Assembly (NCBI RefSeq): GCF_011290685.1
Contig: NZ_JAANYN010000004.1
Coordinates: 310,001-374,000 of the forward strand
Length of the DNA: 64,000 nt
DNA from: Cyclobacterium plantarum
Lineage (GTDB): Bacteria; Bacteroidota; Bacteroidia; Cytophagales; Cyclobacteriaceae
Direction: 5' to 3'
Shown here: piece after piece, positions 8,643 to 17,471 of the stretch
How the letters are laid out: every line of letters starts with the position of its first letter
Numbering within the stretch: the stretch's first letter is position 1
Program-made: the position numbers and the translations under genes
Notes under the pieces: model-generated
Databases searched by the model: none
Told to the model about the DNA's origin: nothing
The model's input: only the letters and a program-made list of their open reading frames with translations

Positions 8643-9578
8643 ATGATGATTAGAATAACGCTGGTATCTTTTGTTTTGTGTCTCACTTTTACCGGATTGG
8701 GATTTTCCCAACAGATTTCCCCAACTCCGGATCAGATCAGGGCCCTTACTTCATCCTGGGATGGGGAAAGATTCCCTGATGGGCGTCCAAAAATCCCGGA
8801 TGATCTACTGGAAAGACTCAAGGGGATTTCTATGGAGGAGGCCTGGGGCATCTTGCGGAATAATGGTTACAACAACCAATTCGAAAATGACTGGATTATC
8901 TTAAAAGAAGACGAAGTATTGACTGGAAGGGCTGTAACGGCCCAATACATGCCATTCAGGGAAGATGTTAATGAGTTGGTTAAAGAGATTGGTAAAGAAG
9001 AAAACAGGGCCCAATCCGGGGGAACAAATTCCTGGCCAATAGATGTATTGGTAGATGGCGACGTTTATGTTGCGGATGGATACGGAAAAATCGTGGATGG
9101 TACCCTGATAGGTGACAACCTCGGTAACGCCATTTATGCCAATTCTGGCAATGGGGTAATTTTCAACGGTTCGGTAAGGGATATGGCAGGTCTTAGTAAA
9201 ATTGACGGGTTCAATGCCTGGATCAAAGGTCATGATCCTTCTTATATTCAGGAAATGATGCTGACCACCATTAATTATCCCATCCGAATGGGCAGGGCAA
9301 CTGTTTTGCCCGGAGATGCGGTTTTGGCCAATAAATGGGGTGTGATTTTTATCCCGGCTTATCTGGTCGCAGACCTGGTCATCAATGCGGAATTTACGGC
9401 CCTTAGGGACCAATTCGGCCATCAGCGACTCAGGGAGCAAAAGTATACCGCCGGTGAAATAGACAGTCGCTGGAGTGATGCCATCAAAGAGGATTTTTTG
9501 AATTGGCTTAACGACAAGCAGGACCTGCCCATGAGCAGGGAGGAGTTGGATGCCTATCTTAAAGAACGCAATTGGTAA
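8643..9578 (+). CDS. Secreted RraA-like (HMG-aldolase fold) protein, copy 2
   Basis: This 311-residue paralogue of the protein at 4704-5654 has a Sec signal peptide (hydrophobic core VSFVLCLTFTGLGF, cleavage near SQQ). It shares WDGERFPDGRPKIPDDL, SWPIDVLVDGDVYVADGYG, GDNLGNAIYANSGNG and the DM/RDMAG region carrying the conserved Arg-Asp pair. Both copies keep the same flanking extensions, so they are true duplicates that have diverged. It is the last gene before a strong terminator at 9586-9617 and follows a 114-bp gap after the second dehydratase. A pyruvate-aldolase role on a keto-deoxy sugar acid is plausible but unproven. Confidence 0.8.
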   Translation: MMIRITLVSFVLCLTFTGLGFSQQISPTPDQIRALTSSWDGERFPDGRPKIPDDLLERLKGISMEEAWGILRNNGYNNQFENDWIILKEDEVLTGRAVTAQYMPFREDVNELVKEIGKEENRAQSGGTNSWPIDVLVDGDVYVADGYGKIVDGTLIGDNLGNAIYANSGNGVIFNGSVRDMAGLSKIDGFNAWIKGHDPSYIQEMMLTTINYPIRMGRATVLPGDAVLANKWGVIFIPAYLVADLVINAEFTALRDQFGHQRLREQKYTAGEIDSRWSDAIKEDFLNWLNDKQDLPMSREELDAYLKERNW

Positions 9579-9585
9579 TCCGTAA

Positions 9586-9617
9586 AAATCCCTTTCGGCT
9601 CCGGTTGAAAGGGATTT
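9586..9617 (+). terminator. Rho-independent terminator after the second RraA-like gene
   Basis: A perfect 11-bp stem (AAATCCCTTTC / GAAAGGGATTT) with a 10-nt loop begins 7 bp after the stop codon and is followed by TAATTTTTTATT. It should end the acid-sugar operon transcript. Confidence 0.88.
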
Positions 9618-9703
9618 AATTTTTTATTCAAACCAATCATTTGTTTGATAGGGTCTTTGGTATTATATTAATGCTCACCGTTATGAATGATAAACCCAAA
9701 TTA

Positions 9704-10834
9704 ATGAAAACCTTTAAGCCCTTTTGTGCTGTTGTCGTATTTTTTCTTTTTTTCCTGAGCGCATTTTTCTCACCGGCTTATCCGCAAACGAACGGCGAAG
9801 ACCAATCAGTCGCGGGTAAAAGGTATTTATATGTAGCTGTACCCGGAATAAGAAATTACCTGGGATATGGTGGTCACGGATTGCTGGTTTTTGACATGGA
9901 CAATGAGCACAAATTTGTAAAAAGAATACCTACCAGAGGTTTCAAAGCAGATGGAACTCCCTCCAATGTGAAAGGGATAGATATCAGCATTCCACTGAAC
10001 AGTATTTTTATCAGCACCCTTGAGGGTCTGCAAAGGATAGACCTAGAAACCGAAGAGTTGGTTTGGGAAAGGCAATATGAGGGTGGGGCAGACCGCATGT
10101 CCATCTCACCCGATGGGCTGACCATGTACATGCCCTCTCTTGAAAAAGACTTTTGGAATGTGGTGGATTGCGAGACGGGTGATTTGATTACTACAATCAA
10201 AGTGGTACAAAGAGCCCATAATACCATCTATGGGCCATCAGGAAGGCAGGTTTATATGGCCGATATTGCTTCCCCCTTATTGCATGTGGCAGAAACAGAA
10301 AACCATACAGTGGCTAAAAAAATAGGGCCCTTTTCCAATGGTATCCGACCTTTTACCATCAATAGCGATGAAAGTCTTGTATTTGTTAATGTGAATGATT
10401 TGTTGGGTTTTGAGGTGGGCGACCTAAAGTCCGGGAAAAAATTGGCACAGGTGGTGGTGGAGGGCTGGGACAAGGGTCCTGTCAGAAGACACGGCAACCC
10501 CAGTCACGGCATAGGGTTGACACCAGACGAGGAGGAAATATGGATCAGCGATGGTCACAACATGCGCCTGCATGTTTTCAGTGCAAAACCTCCCTATCAA
10601 CAATTGACGACGATCCCCCTTCAAGACATGCCAGGCTGGGTTACCTTTAGTCTGGATGGTAAGTACGCCTATCCTTCCAGTGGAGAGGTAATTGATGTGA
10701 AAACAAGGTCCATTCTCTATACGCTCCAGGATGAATTTTACAATTACGTTGCCAGTGAAAAAATGATTGAAGTGCACCTGGAAAACAAAAAGGCCATAGC
10801 TGCCGGAGACCAGTTTGGTTTAGGCAGAAAATAA
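9704..10834 (+). CDS. Secreted YVTN-type beta-propeller protein
   Basis: This 376-residue protein has a Sec signal peptide (MKTFKPFCAVV, then a Phe/Leu core, ending near AYPQ) and repeated propeller-like segments: KRYLYVAVPGIRN, RMSISPDGLTMYMPS, GRQVYMADI, DESLVFVNVND, LTPDEEEIWISDG and FSLDGKYAYPSSG. These match YVTN/cytochrome-D1-like seven-bladed propellers. The ATG at 9704 was chosen because it opens directly into the signal peptide; an in-frame ATG at 9683 is possible. The gene follows the acid-sugar operon after a terminator, so it may be separately expressed. A lactonase acting on sugar-acid lactones in the periplasm would fit the context but is only inferred; no enzymatic residue can be singled out. 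Confidence 0.7.
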   Translation: MKTFKPFCAVVVFFLFFLSAFFSPAYPQTNGEDQSVAGKRYLYVAVPGIRNYLGYGGHGLLVFDMDNEHKFVKRIPTRGFKADGTPSNVKGIDISIPLNSIFISTLEGLQRIDLETEELVWERQYEGGADRMSISPDGLTMYMPSLEKDFWNVVDCETGDLITTIKVVQRAHNTIYGPSGRQVYMADIASPLLHVAETENHTVAKKIGPFSNGIRPFTINSDESLVFVNVNDLLGFEVGDLKSGKKLAQVVVEGWDKGPVRRHGNPSHGIGLTPDEEEIWISDGHNMRLHVFSAKPPYQQLTTIPLQDMPGWVTFSLDGKYAYPSSGEVIDVKTRSILYTLQDEFYNYVASEKMIEVHLENKKAIAAGDQFGLGRK

Positions 10835-10921
10835 AAAAGATTTTTCTGTTGCAACAAACATAAATTTTAAAGCCATTCGTAAAAATATCCTTAGATCATT
10901 TAAACCTCAATTGTGTAACCT

Positions 10922-12808
10922 ATGAGTGAAAAAAGTATCATTATCCGCAATAATTTATATCAGGAATATCAGGATGTCTATACCGATGAGGTATTGTCTG
11001 CCCTGGAAATAATGGCACCTTTTAATGCGGAGGTGAAAAAGTTAATGGAAGTCCGTTTGCGCAGGAGGCAGGAACGAAGGCAAAAGCAAAAGCGGATTGA
11101 TTTTTTAGACCCTTCTACCAATATCCCCGGTACTTCAATCAAAGTGGAAGATGCAAGAAGCGGGAAATTTGAAGGAACGCCCATACCCAAAGACCTGCAA
11201 AGGCAGTGGGTTCAGGGTACAGGGCCGGGTGCCAAACCCAACGCCCCTTTGGAAAGCAGTATACGAAATGTAGCCTATGCGCTGTTGTCAGGGGCCGACG
11301 GTTGGATGTTTGATGGTGAAGATGCTTTGGGTCAAACGGGTACCATGTCGCTGGATAATCAAAGAAACCTAAAGTTGGCCATTCATCGGGAACCCGTTTT
11401 TTTAACTGTGGCTGAACAGGTGGCAGCACAAATGAACAGCTGGTCCAAAGGATTTTTTGGAGAGGAGAAGATCCGGGAATATAAATCACAGTTGGATTTT
11501 ACTACCGTGATTTTTAGGGCCAGGGGCCTCCATCTGGATGACAGACACCTGCGCATGAAAGATGGCGCTTCTTTTTCTGCCTCTATTGCAGATCTTGCGC
11601 TATATGTGACCAATAATTATCAGGCGCTCAGGGAAAAAGGTTCGTCTATCGTGCTTTACCTGCCAAAGATCCAGACAGCTGAAGAAGCGGCTTTATGGAA
11701 CAAGATCATATCCCATCTGGAAAAACACCTTGGATTGGAAGAAGGAGAGGTAAAGGTTTATGTTTTGGTGGAACAACTTGAGGCAACTTATCAGCTGATG
11801 GAAATCAGGGCAGCCCTGGGCAAACATTTTGTTGGATACAATACCGGCAGGTGGGATTATATCAATAGCGTATCCGATGCCATGGCCTGGGATCCTTCCT
11901 TTATCAACCCAAATATAGAATCCATAGGAATGACCTATGGTTACATGAGAAATTACGAAGACCGGGTAAGAAGGGCAGTCAATACGGCTGATAAGCTTGG
12001 GAATTTCGCCCTTTGGCAAGGAGGAATGGAGCCTAATATACCGGTGGGCTCAGAAGAAGGCGTGAGCAACAGTATGAATAAAGCCATTTCAGGAGCAGAG
12101 AGAGAGCAGCGGGAGGGAGCAAGTGGCAAATGGGTAGCGCATTGGAAAATGGTTCACATTATTCGCCCGGTATGGGAAAAGAAAGGTGAAGCCAATCAAT
12201 TGGGAAGAAAATTTCCACCGTTGACTTATTCTGCCGAGGATGCAGCTGGCTTGATACTACTAGAAAAAGCACCAAGGACCATCAGAGGAGCCAGAAACCT
12301 GTTGAGTGTTGGTTTGCAATATGGCAATGCCTTTGGGCAGGGCATGCAGGCTGCAGCTCTGAAACCTGCTGATTTCTTTGGAGATGATGATGTCCTTTAC
12401 CTGATGGAAGATATGGCTACAGGAGAAATCCGTTTAAGTATTCTTTGGGAATGGCTTCACAAAGGCGCTGAAATAACGGAAGATGATTCCGAAACAGGCT
12501 TGGTCCAAGGGGATACTTTTACTGAAAAAGTATTCGATAAATTACTTAAAGAGGAATATGATAAGCTGCTGAACGCCAATAACAAAGATGTGTACAATGC
12601 ATCTAAAGATACAACCCTTCCAATTGCAAGGAAAATCGTTGACGTGTACGTCAAAGAGGACATTAAAATTCCCTGGTTTATCGATTTATTGAATATCAAT
12701 TTGAATAATACTGATTTGAAAATTGCGGAAGATAGGATAAACCTTTATGTGAAGAAATTGAAAGAAAAGGGAGAGCGGGTCACTGAAAATCTGGATTTTA
12801 CCCTGTAA
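10922..12808 (+). CDS. aceB: Malate synthase (AceB type)
   Basis: Malate synthase condenses glyoxylate with acetyl-CoA to malate. Family landmarks are present: FDGEDALGQ with the following [60 protein letters not shown] and the C-terminal [23 protein letters not shown]. It is 628 residues long, larger than E. coli AceB (about 530), with extra basic/charged sequence near the N-terminus and an extended helical C-terminus. No isocitrate lyase is in the window, so glyoxylate must come from elsewhere. The permease 16 bp downstream, of a family that also carries glycolate, hints at a glycolate/glyoxylate assimilation role. Confidence 0.88.
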   Translation: MSEKSIIIRNNLYQEYQDVYTDEVLSALEIMAPFNAEVKKLMEVRLRRRQERRQKQKRIDFLDPSTNIPGTSIKVEDARSGKFEGTPIPKDLQRQWVQGTGPGAKPNAPLESSIRNVAYALLSGADGWMFDGEDALGQTGTMSLDNQRNLKLAIHREPVFLTVAEQVAAQMNSWSKGFFGEEKIREYKSQLDFTTVIFRARGLHLDDRHLRMKDGASFSASIADLALYVTNNYQALREKGSSIVLYLPKIQTAEEAALWNKIISHLEKHLGLEEGEVKVYVLVEQLEATYQLMEIRAALGKHFVGYNTGRWDYINSVSDAMAWDPSFINPNIESIGMTYGYMRNYEDRVRRAVNTADKLGNFALWQGGMEPNIPVGSEEGVSNSMNKAISGAEREQREGASGKWVAHWKMVHIIRPVWEKKGEANQLGRKFPPLTYSAEDAAGLILLEKAPRTIRGARNLLSVGLQYGNAFGQGMQAAALKPADFFGDDDVLYLMEDMATGEIRLSILWEWLHKGAEITEDDSETGLVQGDTFTEKVFDKLLKEEYDKLLNANNKDVYNASKDTTLPIARKIVDVYVKEDIKIPWFIDLLNINLNNTDLKIAEDRINLYVKKLKEKGERVTENLDFTL

Positions 12809-12824
12809 GTCTTGCCGGAATGCC

Positions 12825-14528
12825 ATGTCGATAAACCTGCTGTTTTTACTTGCTCTTTTCCCCATTTTACTTGCCGCAATTATGTTGGTAGGTTTCCGGC
12901 TGTCTGCCAGGATCACCATGCCGGTAACTTTTGTGCTGACGTCGGTTCTGGCCTATATCTTTTGGGAGATGTCATTGCTGACCATTGTGGCTGCCACCAT
13001 ACAAGGTTTTTTCATCACCTTTGATATTTTGTATATTGTATTTGCAGCGATACTGCTACTCAATTTATTGAAATATTCCGGTGGGGTGGATACCATCCGG
13101 AATGGTTTTCAGGGAATTAGTGCAGACAGGAGGGTACAGGTGATCATCATTGTTTGGCTTTTTGGGTCATTCATCGAAGGCGCAGCTGGCTTCGGTACCC
13201 CTGCGGCAATTGTTGCCCCCTTACTGGTGGCCCTGGGCTTTCCGGCCCTGGCTGCGGTGGTTTTGGGAATGATGGTGCAAAGTACAGCGGTAACATTCGG
13301 GGCCGTAGGTACGCCTATATTGGTAGGGATAAGGGGTGGTCTGGAAAGTCCCGAATTGACTTCCAGACTAGATTTACTCGGTTGGGAATTTTCAGAAGTG
13401 TTGCTCAAAGTCACCGCCAACGCGGCCATTATTCATGCAGTTGTGGGAACTCTGATGCCATTTTTGATGGTATTGATGCTTTGCCGGTTTTTTGGAAAAA
13501 ACAGATCATGGAGGGAAGGTCTCCAAATTTTTCCCTTCGCCTTGTTTGCTGGCTTTTGCTTTACATTGCCTTATTTGATAACAGGAATTTACCTTGGGCC
13601 AGAATTCCCTTCATTGATTGGCTCCTTGGTTGGTTTGGCTTTAGTGGTCACAGCGGCTAAAATTGGCTTTTTGGTTCCGCGGAAGGTTTGGGGTTTGGAA
13701 GCTTCCGATGCCTGGCCACCTGCATGGAAAGGTACCTTAAATATCCCTGCTGCCGGCTCCAAGAATTCGGTTGCCAGGGTAACTTTGATTAAGGCCTGGA
13801 TGCCATATGTTTTTCTGGCCATTTTATTGGTCATCAGCCGATTACCCCAATTGCCCGTTAAAGCCTGGCTTACTGGTATATCATTTGGTCTGGAAGGTAT
13901 TTTGGGCACCAACATTTCAGGCAGCAGTACCCCCTTTTATTTGCCAGGGACCATCCTTTTATTGGTTTGTTGCATGACCTATTTTCTCCATCAGATGAAG
14001 GGTGCTTCGGTGAAGCTTGCTTTAAGAGATAGCGGTTTGATGATCCTGAAGGCAGGAGCTGTACTGCTATTTGCCGTGGCCATGGTGAGGGTATACATCA
14101 ATTCCGGAGAAAATGATTCAGGCTTGGTAGCCATGCCAATTTTAATGGCTGAATGGACGGCAGGAAAGGTAGGGATGATTTATCCTTTTTTTGCCCCCAT
14201 GATTGGAGCTTTAGGTGCATTTATAGCCGGAAGCAATACTGTCAGCAATCTGATGTTCAGTCTTTTTCAGTATGGTGTTGCCGACAAGTTGGGAATGGCC
14301 CCCACCTGGATCCTGGCCTTGCAAGCCGTGGGAGCAGCCGCAGGTAACATGATCGCTATCCATAACGTGGTGGCTGCTTCAGCTACGGTGGGTTTGTTGG
14401 GCAAAGAGGGGAGTGTACTGAGGAAAACTGTTTTACCTACCCTTTATTATTTGATTTTTACAGGATTGATAGGGATGCTTCTAATTGGTCTGATAGGAGT
14501 GGTGGATCGCTTTTTGATCAATGTTTAG
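12825..14528 (+). CDS. L-lactate/glycolate permease (LctP family)
   Basis: This 567-residue integral membrane transporter of the lactate permease family has about a dozen hydrophobic helices. Recognisable family segments are [21 protein letters not shown] (split here at its length limit), [40 protein letters not shown] and [20 protein letters not shown]. It starts 16 bp after the malate synthase gene, so the two are very likely co-transcribed. Members of the family move L-lactate, D-lactate and glycolate; pairing with malate synthase favours glycolate or a related 2-hydroxy acid, by inference. Confidence 0.9.
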   Translation: MSINLLFLLALFPILLAAIMLVGFRLSARITMPVTFVLTSVLAYIFWEMSLLTIVAATIQGFFITFDILYIVFAAILLLNLLKYSGGVDTIRNGFQGISADRRVQVIIIVWLFGSFIEGAAGFGTPAAIVAPLLVALGFPALAAVVLGMMVQSTAVTFGAVGTPILVGIRGGLESPELTSRLDLLGWEFSEVLLKVTANAAIIHAVVGTLMPFLMVLMLCRFFGKNRSWREGLQIFPFALFAGFCFTLPYLITGIYLGPEFPSLIGSLVGLALVVTAAKIGFLVPRKVWGLEASDAWPPAWKGTLNIPAAGSKNSVARVTLIKAWMPYVFLAILLVISRLPQLPVKAWLTGISFGLEGILGTNISGSSTPFYLPGTILLLVCCMTYFLHQMKGASVKLALRDSGLMILKAGAVLLFAVAMVRVYINSGENDSGLVAMPILMAEWTAGKVGMIYPFFAPMIGALGAFIAGSNTVSNLMFSLFQYGVADKLGMAPTWILALQAVGAAAGNMIAIHNVVAASATVGLLGKEGSVLRKTVLPTLYYLIFTGLIGMLLIGLIGVVDRFLINV

Positions 14529-14615
14529 TAAAATTATCATCTTTTTAATTGATAAAATTGATTATCATGTTCTAATGTGATATATTTAATTATCGTTTAA
14601 TAACAGGATATTATA

Positions 14616-15230
14616 ATGATTGCAATCATAACCGGAGACATCAAGGATTCCAGGATGGTACCAGCAGAAAAATGGATGGGGCTGCTAAAGGCTGAGTTGG
14701 GGATTTGGGGCAAAACAGGAGAGGACTGGGACATCTACCGGGGAGACAGCTTTCAATTGAAATTGCAGGATCCTGCGGATCTGCTGCAGGTTGCTATCAG
14801 CATGAAGGCAAGGATCAAATCAATAGCTCCCTTGGATATCAGGATGGGTATCGGTTTGGGAGATGAAAATTTCAGGTCAAAACGCCTTCTGGAAAACAAC
14901 GGAACAGCCTATATACATTCTGGGGAAGCATTTGAGAACCTGTCAAAAAGCAACCAGGCTTTGCTGATAAAAAGTCCCTTTGATGTATTTGATCAGGAAA
15001 TTAACCTAATGTTGAAATTAGCGCTGACAGTAATGGATGAATGGACAGAAAATTCAGCCAGGACGGTTTACCTGGTCATGAAGCACCCCGAAAAAACACA
15101 GCGGGAACTTGGGGAGATGGAGGGAATCAGCCAGCATGCCATAAGTGCCAGGTTAACCAGAGCCAGGTTTGATGCAATCAGTGCTTTGTTGGATTATTTT
15201 CCCCGTAAATTGGAAATGTACTTGTCATGA
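14616..15230 (+). CDS. SatD family protein
   Basis: This 204-residue protein matches the SatD family: the N-terminus MIAIITGDIKDSR, then WDIYRGDSFQL, IRMGIGLG and a C-terminal helix-turn-helix-like stretch (RELGEMEGISQHAISARLTRARF). It has no signal peptide. Its stop overlaps the start of the DUF3307 gene by 4 bp (ATGA), showing translational coupling. An AT-rich 87-bp spacer with a short inverted repeat (TTATCA at 14534-14539 and TGATAA at 14550-14555) precedes it. The biochemical function is unknown to me. The N-terminal GDIKDS/RGDSFQ pattern resembles nucleotide-cyclase-like folds, and the HTH suggests a sensing or regulatory role for the membrane partner. Confidence 0.75.
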   Translation: MIAIITGDIKDSRMVPAEKWMGLLKAELGIWGKTGEDWDIYRGDSFQLKLQDPADLLQVAISMKARIKSIAPLDIRMGIGLGDENFRSKRLLENNGTAYIHSGEAFENLSKSNQALLIKSPFDVFDQEINLMLKLALTVMDEWTENSARTVYLVMKHPEKTQRELGEMEGISQHAISARLTRARFDAISALLDYFPRKLEMYLS

Positions 15231-15925
15231 TCATTTTAATTAAGCTCATATTGGCCCATTTATTAGGAGATTTTGTTTTTCAACCCAGGAAGTGGGTAGC
15301 AGCTAAGGAAAGGAAAAAGATGGGTGCTTATCAACTGTACCTGCATTTGCTGGTACATGGCTTGTTACTGATGCTTCTGGTAGCCGATATTGATTTTTGG
15401 CCCTATGCTTTGGGAATCACAATGGCCCATGGGCTCATTGACCTGATAAAATTATATGCTCAAAATGAGCAAAGCAGGCGGTATTGGTTTTTTATCGACC
15501 AATCCGGCCATTTTCTTACTTTACTTGTCGCAGTATGGTACTATGACCATTCCCTGTTTGACTGGATTTTTCAGCTCAGGGACAAGCATTGGCTGGCAGC
15601 CACAATTTTTGTGTTTTTATCTTTACCTTCATCCGTGATCATCAAGACCATTATTTCCAGATGGAACCCGCTGCCGGATGATCATTCCGCTTCGCTGGAT
15701 AAAGCAGGCCAATATATAGGTATACTGGAGCGCTGGTTTGTATTTGTATTTATCATGGCGGGAAGATGGGAGGCCATAGGGTTTTTGGTAGCCGCAAAAT
15801 CAGTTTTTAGATTTGGAGATCTCCGGCAGTCAAAGGATAGAAAATTGACGGAGTATATTTTGATTGGAACTTTATTGAGTTTTGGATTGGCTATTTTAAG
15901 TGGCTGGATGTACGATCAATTTTGA
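15227..15925 (+). CDS. DUF3307 membrane protein
   Basis: This 232-residue membrane protein has about six hydrophobic helices. The N-terminus LILAHLLGDFVFQPRKWVAAKE is cut here into its two recognisable parts, the HLLGDF helix and the QPRKWV loop, and both are typical of DUF3307. A second pair of His-containing segments follows: LHLLVHGLLLMLL and AHGLIDLIKLY, then DQSGHFLTLLVA. Several conserved His/Asp residues in helices suggest a metal-dependent membrane enzyme or channel, but no activity is assigned. The start codon overlaps the satD stop (ATGA), so the two proteins probably work together. Confidence 0.75.
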   Translation: MIILIKLILAHLLGDFVFQPRKWVAAKERKKMGAYQLYLHLLVHGLLLMLLVADIDFWPYALGITMAHGLIDLIKLYAQNEQSRRYWFFIDQSGHFLTLLVAVWYYDHSLFDWIFQLRDKHWLAATIFVFLSLPSSVIIKTIISRWNPLPDDHSASLDKAGQYIGILERWFVFVFIMAGRWEAIGFLVAAKSVFRFGDLRQSKDRKLTEYILIGTLLSFGLAILSGWMYDQF

Positions 15926-16504
15926 ACGTAAAAGAATGGATCTATAAATCCCCTTTTTGGAACCATAAAAGAATCTTTTTTTACTGTTGATGGAATGAGC
16001 AGGCGAGAAGCAAATAAAATTTCCCAGGCTGCCTCTGCCATAGCCTGTTAAAAACCTTGTAACCAATTGATTTTAAGTAGGCTAAATTGGATAAATCCCT
16101 TTTAAGTCTTTGGCAAATGCAAAATAGTTGGTATAAAATAATCTATACAATTGATTATGTTTTTCAAAATTAAAAAAATGTTTTGTTCATTTTAAAGGTA
16201 AAAAATATCGTAAAATATTATATTTACCATTTTTTATCTGTTACCTTTAAATCATCAAACAGCAATAAGATAAAAGAATATTTGAGATTTAGGCATCCGT
16301 TTTTTTAAACCCGGCCCCAAGGTCTGGAAAAAGGAAAAATGGACAAAGTGTAAAAGCTTTGAAGGAATTTTGGTTAGTTGGTTATTTTTTAATGTAGGGT
16401 TTGTCCGGGGTTTCATGAAAATTGAAACTCCGGCCTTTTTGTTTATAGGGCTTTACAGGAATCGACTGACTTACCTGGATTGAATTTACTTTCAAAACAT
16501 ATCC
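15926..16504. other. 579-bp convergent intergenic region
   Basis: No protein-coding frame with family-like features was found between the DUF3307 and nucleoside hydrolase stop codons. It contains an inverted repeat CAGGCT...AGCCTG at 16025-16047, a long AT-rich centre (16100-16260), and a good + strand terminator at 16405-16441 lying about 480 bp beyond the nearest + strand stop codon. Confidence 0.6.
16405..16441 (+). terminator. Rho-independent terminator, + strand
   Basis: The stem CCGGGGTTTC / GAAACTCCGG (10 bp with one G-U pair, 9-nt loop) is followed by CCTTTTTGTTT. Only the + strand has the T-tract. It lies about 480 bp beyond the DUF3307 stop, so it ends either a long 3' UTR or an unrecognised small RNA. 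Confidence 0.75.
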
Positions 16505-17467
16505 TTAAAATCCAGCCCTGTAATGGCCTACCATCAAGGCATCAATTATTTTGGCAACTTCTGTGGGAGGTGTTTTGGGCATGAGGTACTGCTGCTGCCC
16601 GTTTTTATCCGTTTTCCACCCATTGCTGCCATCATCATGAACTATTGCCATTCCTTTGGGGCTTAGCTCCCAATAGCTGTCTGGTGAGATGAGGTACAGC
16701 AATATAGATTGGTCCCAACTTTGCCTGCCCGAAAAGTCATTGTACAATTCGTAACCCATATAGACGGGGCTATCCGATTTCAGGGATTTTTTAAGATAGT
16801 CTCCTCCGGTAATGATTTCATTGCCGATTTCCCATCCGGAATAGATCACCCTGCCCGGCCATTGCTCCGCTGTGATTTGGGTGGATTCCGGGTCAGGCCT
16901 GTAGAAATTGGCTTCTTTGCCCACTGGGAATTGTCCGCCCATACAGGCCCATAGTTTTACTTTTTTTCGGATCAGTTCAAGACCTGAGAGTTTACTGATA
17001 TCATCAGGAGCAGACTGGATCAAATGCTTCAGATTGGTCAAATGACCTATGGTGACAATGGTTACACTGCTGTCTGCTTCTTTTGCCAGGAGTTTACGGT
17101 ATAGCCGGGTTGCATCTTCCGCATCGGCATACTTGTTTAGCCGCTTTGGAAAGGAATGGCTAATCGACCTGGTGTATTTGGAGAATTCTCTCAATGCAAT
17201 TCCTTTTTCTACTCCTATGGGAATCTCAGGCCTTTCGAAATAATGGTTGATGGCATCGGCACAAAGTGGAGCATGAAGATCATCACTGGTAACAATGATG
17301 CCCAATATTTCTACCCGTTCATGATCTTCAAGGGTATGCAACATGGCCATTGCCCCCACATCATCTACATCCGAATCGAGATCAGTGTCCAGGATGACCT
17401 TTTCGGTTTGGGCAAAAGTCAATTCACAGCAAATCAGGCAAAGCCAGGAAAGGAGTAAATTTTTCAT
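16505..17467 (-). CDS. Secreted inosine-uridine type nucleoside hydrolase
   Basis: This 320-residue nucleoside hydrolase has an N-terminal Sec signal (MKNLLLSWLCLICCELTFAQ). The calcium-binding motif DTDLDSDVDDVGAM directly follows it, and other family elements include TIGHLTNLKHL and the late Asp/His-bearing region with SGWEIGNEI. It hydrolyses the N-glycosidic bond of nucleosides, here probably in the periplasm. The ATG at 17467 was chosen because it begins the signal peptide; an upstream in-frame ATG at 17494 would overlap the symporter. It starts 4 bp after the symporter stop, so it belongs to the bet operon transcript, although its link to choline is unclear. Confidence 0.82.
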   Translation of the reverse strand: MKNLLLSWLCLICCELTFAQTEKVILDTDLDSDVDDVGAMAMLHTLEDHERVEILGIIVTSDDLHAPLCADAINHYFERPEIPIGVEKGIALREFSKYTRSISHSFPKRLNKYADAEDATRLYRKLLAKEADSSVTIVTIGHLTNLKHLIQSAPDDISKLSGLELIRKKVKLWACMGGQFPVGKEANFYRPDPESTQITAEQWPGRVIYSGWEIGNEIITGGDYLKKSLKSDSPVYMGYELYNDFSGRQSWDQSILLYLISPDSYWELSPKGMAIVHDDGSNGWKTDKNGQQQYLMPKTPPTEVAKIIDALMVGHYRAGF

Positions 17468-17471
17468 TAGC

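Noticed and set aside
14534-14555. TTATCA/TGATAA inverted repeat upstream of satD as an operator
   Set aside because: The arms are short and AT-rich, and similar repeats are expected by chance in this spacer.
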